NCBI RefSeq assembly: GCF_932526225.1
Contig: NC_064038.1
Span: forward strand, 12,771,070 to 12,835,069
Direction of reading: 5' to 3'
Source: Nematostella vectensis
Lineage: Eukaryota > Cnidaria > Anthozoa > Actiniaria > Edwardsiidae
Length of the DNA: 64,000 nucleotides
The notes beneath the pieces were generated by a model. The model saw only the letters and a list, made by a program, of their open reading frames with translations, did not search any database and was not told the origin of the DNA. The first letter of the stretch is position 1, and each line of letters opens with the position of its first letter. The position numbers and the translations under genes are program-made. This document shows, piece after piece, positions 62,048 through 64,000 of this stretch.

Positions 62048-62915
62048 GGGTGATTTAGATCCACGACGCCGGCAAGAGGACGCGTTCGATTGCTCACGAA
62101 CGCATATTTTTGCCGGCGTCCCGTCCTAAAGAGGACGTGAAAAAGCATGAAATGCCTTCCTGAACAGGACGCGACGCTAGTCCAGACCTGGGACTCTCTT
62201 TGCGCTCGATATTCTGGCTCGCGTGAAAGAGGGTCCAGTATTTATTGCATGCGCATGCGCGAACATGTACCAATCAGGGATCTTCAAGGCAAAAGTTGAA
62301 ATAAGAGCGCGCGCAATAACGGACGTGCCTAAGGAGGGTCGATTCTCGCTAGACCTTGTCGAGTGCAGAGCTCCGAAAATCGATCATCGCTAAGTTAAAA
62401 AGAATGTTTTGTGCATGTGAAGTAATATCAGCGAACTGCTTGGGGTTTGTTTTCTATAAAAACGCGTTAAATGTGATTGAAAATCAAATTCCAAAAAAGC
62501 GCGCGCTCGTTTGAAATGACGCTATTGCCTAAAGCGCGCGCGTGAAAATAACAAAAACAGAAAAGCTCTTTGATTTATATATTTTCCAGACTCTTATTAT
62601 CATCTGTCCTGTTCTCAAAAAAGATTGACAATCAAGTATTTACCCACGACCAAAATCAGCTTATTATTTCTGAAATAAACCCTCGCTCGTCCCTTTCGCA
62701 GCCATCTTGAACTAAGCAACCAGGCCACACCGCATATATGCGGGGTATTTTCGCGCATGCGCATGCAATAAATACTGGATCCTCTTTCACGCGTGCCAGA
62801 ATGTCGAGCGCAAAGAGAGTCCCAGGTCGTCTGGACTAGACGCGACGCCGGCAAGAAAATCGCGCGCGCGCAATCGAACGTGCGCGAGGGCGGCGTTCGT
62901 GAATCTAAATCACCC
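62048..62915. mobile_element. Inverted-repeat transposon with TA target site, ~870 bp
   Basis: It begins GGGTGATTTAGAT and ends ATCTAAATCACCC, flanked by TA on both sides (62046-62047 and 62916-62917). The inverted arms extend about 220 bp, e.g. CTGGGACTCTCTTTGCGCTC at ~62188 mirrored at ~62805-62825, and GTATTTATTGCATGCGCATG at ~62239 mirrored at ~62757. TA duplication suggests a Tc1/mariner-type non-autonomous element. Unusually CG-rich ends (GCGCGCGC) contrast with the AT-rich surroundings. No transposase. Confidence 0.8.
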
Positions 62916-63060
62916 TATTGACTCATAGAAAACACGAACTCGTAGTCTAATTGTTAAATATAAAAAATATAACATTCTATCTCTGACATGCGCTGTAATT
63001 AAGGCTATTTTGCCAGCCTTCTACTTTTTCCCGTCTTTCGTTTCGCTTTGTGATTCACAA

Positions 63061-63146
63061 GGGACTCTCTGACTTTTACTTTCTTCGTTTTCATATTTCG
63101 ATAAATTTTTGTATGATAACGAAGAAAGTAAAAGTCAAAAAGTCCC
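63061..63146. repeat. Hairpin-forming inverted repeat
   Basis: GACTTTTACTTTCTTCGTT at 63071-63089 is mirrored by AACGAAGAAAGTAAAAGTC at 63118-63136, extended by GGGACT/AGTCCC at the outside with a small asymmetry. The loop is 28 bp. Confidence 0.8.
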
Positions 63147-63248
63147 TTGTTCAAAAAATTATCGAAATAAAAAAAACTAGCAAAAAGAAGAATAGGTTGA
63201 ATTGATTTGACCATTATCCATGTAAAACATGTAAAGATGCTGGGTTTT

Positions 63249-64000
63249 TCATTCATTTTGAATCGTCAGTTGGCGCGTACTCGGTTTGGCTGAGGGAGGG
63301 TGCGCAGTCATAGGTGTCGTATGGAACAAGGAAATGGTTTGCCGATCCCTTAATAAGGAATGACCCACTTTTTGGCGGCCAATGGAGTGTGCGCTTGGTG
63401 TCGGCGAACCCCCCTGTGTTTGCGCCTGTTTAGCTGCTAAGTGCTCCATGATGTACTTAATAAAACCGCCTAATCCTGATAATGCTTCGTTCTCTTGTTG
63501 AGGCTTGGTAGCCGGGCATCTGTTATTCTGTCGTCGTATCCATAACTTTCCCGTCTCAACTTTCCACTCCCGATTATCTCTCATGAAATCTCTTATCGTC
63601 TTCCTTGTAAATTTGTAATCTGAACTTCCTTCCTTTTCCTTAACTATTTTATGTCCTTTTCTTAATCTCCAAATACCACGCTTGAATCTCATCGCTGGGA
63701 ATAAAGTCTCCTCGTATGCAGTTCTGCGGCATCCCCATCTTCCCCGGGAACAAATAGAGCGTCGCTTTTGATTCTTGTGTTTTAGGCCTACCACAGGGAT
63801 CTCTACATCATGTAAAAACCTAGTGTCCTGTTTGTTAGTAAGCGAATTCAGCGCTTTTGATAGCTTCCTGTTTGTTTTCCTAGACTTGTTACATAACATA
63901 TATCTATGGAAGATCTTCACTAATCTTCGTAATTGTTTTTCGTTGTTTAAGAGTTTTTCTTTGGGATGTTTTTGCTGTTCTTTAGATGCTCCTTGTAGAT
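63249..64000 (-). CDS. Unidentified basic protein, 5'-partial
   Basis: The minus-strand frame is open from the window edge (…ASKEQQKHPKEKLLNNEKQL) to a stop at 63249, about 250 codons. It is rich in Lys/Arg/Gln and probably helical in its first half (KIFHRYMLCNKSRKTNRKLS), with GLGGFIKYIMEHLAAKQAQT near the middle and a Ser/Thr/Pro tail. I do not recognise a domain. The length argues for a real coding exon, perhaps transposon-derived. The start lies outside the window. Confidence 0.4.
   Translation of the reverse strand, partial: LQGASKEQQKHPKEKLLNNEKQLRRLVKIFHRYMLCNKSRKTNRKLSKALNSLTNKQDTRFLHDVEIPVVGLKHKNQKRRSICSRGRWGCRRTAYEETLFPAMRFKRGIWRLRKGHKIVKEKEGSSDYKFTRKTIRDFMRDNREWKVETGKLWIRRQNNRCPATKPQQENEALSGLGGFIKYIMEHLAAKQAQTQGGSPTPSAHSIGRQKVGHSLLRDRQTISLFHTTPMTAHPPSAKPSTRQLTIQNE

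Overview
This looks like nuclear DNA of an anthozoan cnidarian, most probably a sea anemone close to Nematostella. That is an inference from gene content: the repeat-type peptide precursors, the transposon-derived gene families, the intron-rich animal genes with GT-AG splice sites, and the AT-rich, repeat-laden intergenic DNA. Nothing in the sequence proves the species.

Layout. 0-24 kb is dominated by mobile-element-derived genes. A multi-exon SAM-domain (SAMD3-like) gene lies on the minus strand at 0.5-2.7 kb, head to head with a spliced Tnp2/CACTA-like transposase relic at 3.3-5.9 kb. These are followed by a truncated hAT transposase (6.6-7.7 kb), an orphan purple-acid-phosphatase exon (8.9-9.1 kb) and two unrelated decayed integrase genes (9.8-10.6 and 11.8-13.8 kb). 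Several tandem repeats (11.3, 14.5, 15.1 kb) lead into a huge 9-bp minisatellite: 3.6 kb in one orientation (15.7-19.3 kb) and 2.0 kb in the opposite orientation (20.0-22.0 kb). A P-loop (DUF3987-like) gene fragment abuts it at 22.4-23.8 kb.

25.5-43.3 kb is conventional host-gene territory. A minus-strand, two-exon gene encodes an unrecognised, charged, repeat-bearing protein of about 666 aa (25.5-28.0 kb). Divergent from it, with 1.1 kb between the start codons, is a DAP-kinase gene whose exons I could assemble (29.06-40.29 kb): a complete kinase domain, a calmodulin-binding autoregulatory segment and a long disordered tail. An alternative 3' exon lies at 42.4-43.3 kb. Its introns are loaded with tandem repeats.

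44-59 kb holds the most interesting system: three intronless genes for secreted peptide precursors. Two are close tandem paralogues on the minus strand (28 and 31 copies of a 20-residue unit) inside a ~3.7 kb segmental duplication. The third is a divergent plus-strand relative with one clear unit, one degenerate unit and a further unit stranded behind the stop codon. The unit carries a Gln N-terminus, a two-cysteine loop C-PPGLWL-C and a furin-type R-x-K/R-R end. This predicts release of many copies of a small disulfide-cyclised peptide, whose PPGLW core resembles cnidarian GLWamides but cannot be amidated there. All three genes have a TATA box about 60-80 nt upstream of the ATG.

59-64 kb is mostly non-coding, with a 36-bp minisatellite, an 870-bp inverted-repeat element with TA target-site flanks, a hairpin, and the 3' part of an unidentified minus-strand reading frame that runs off the window.
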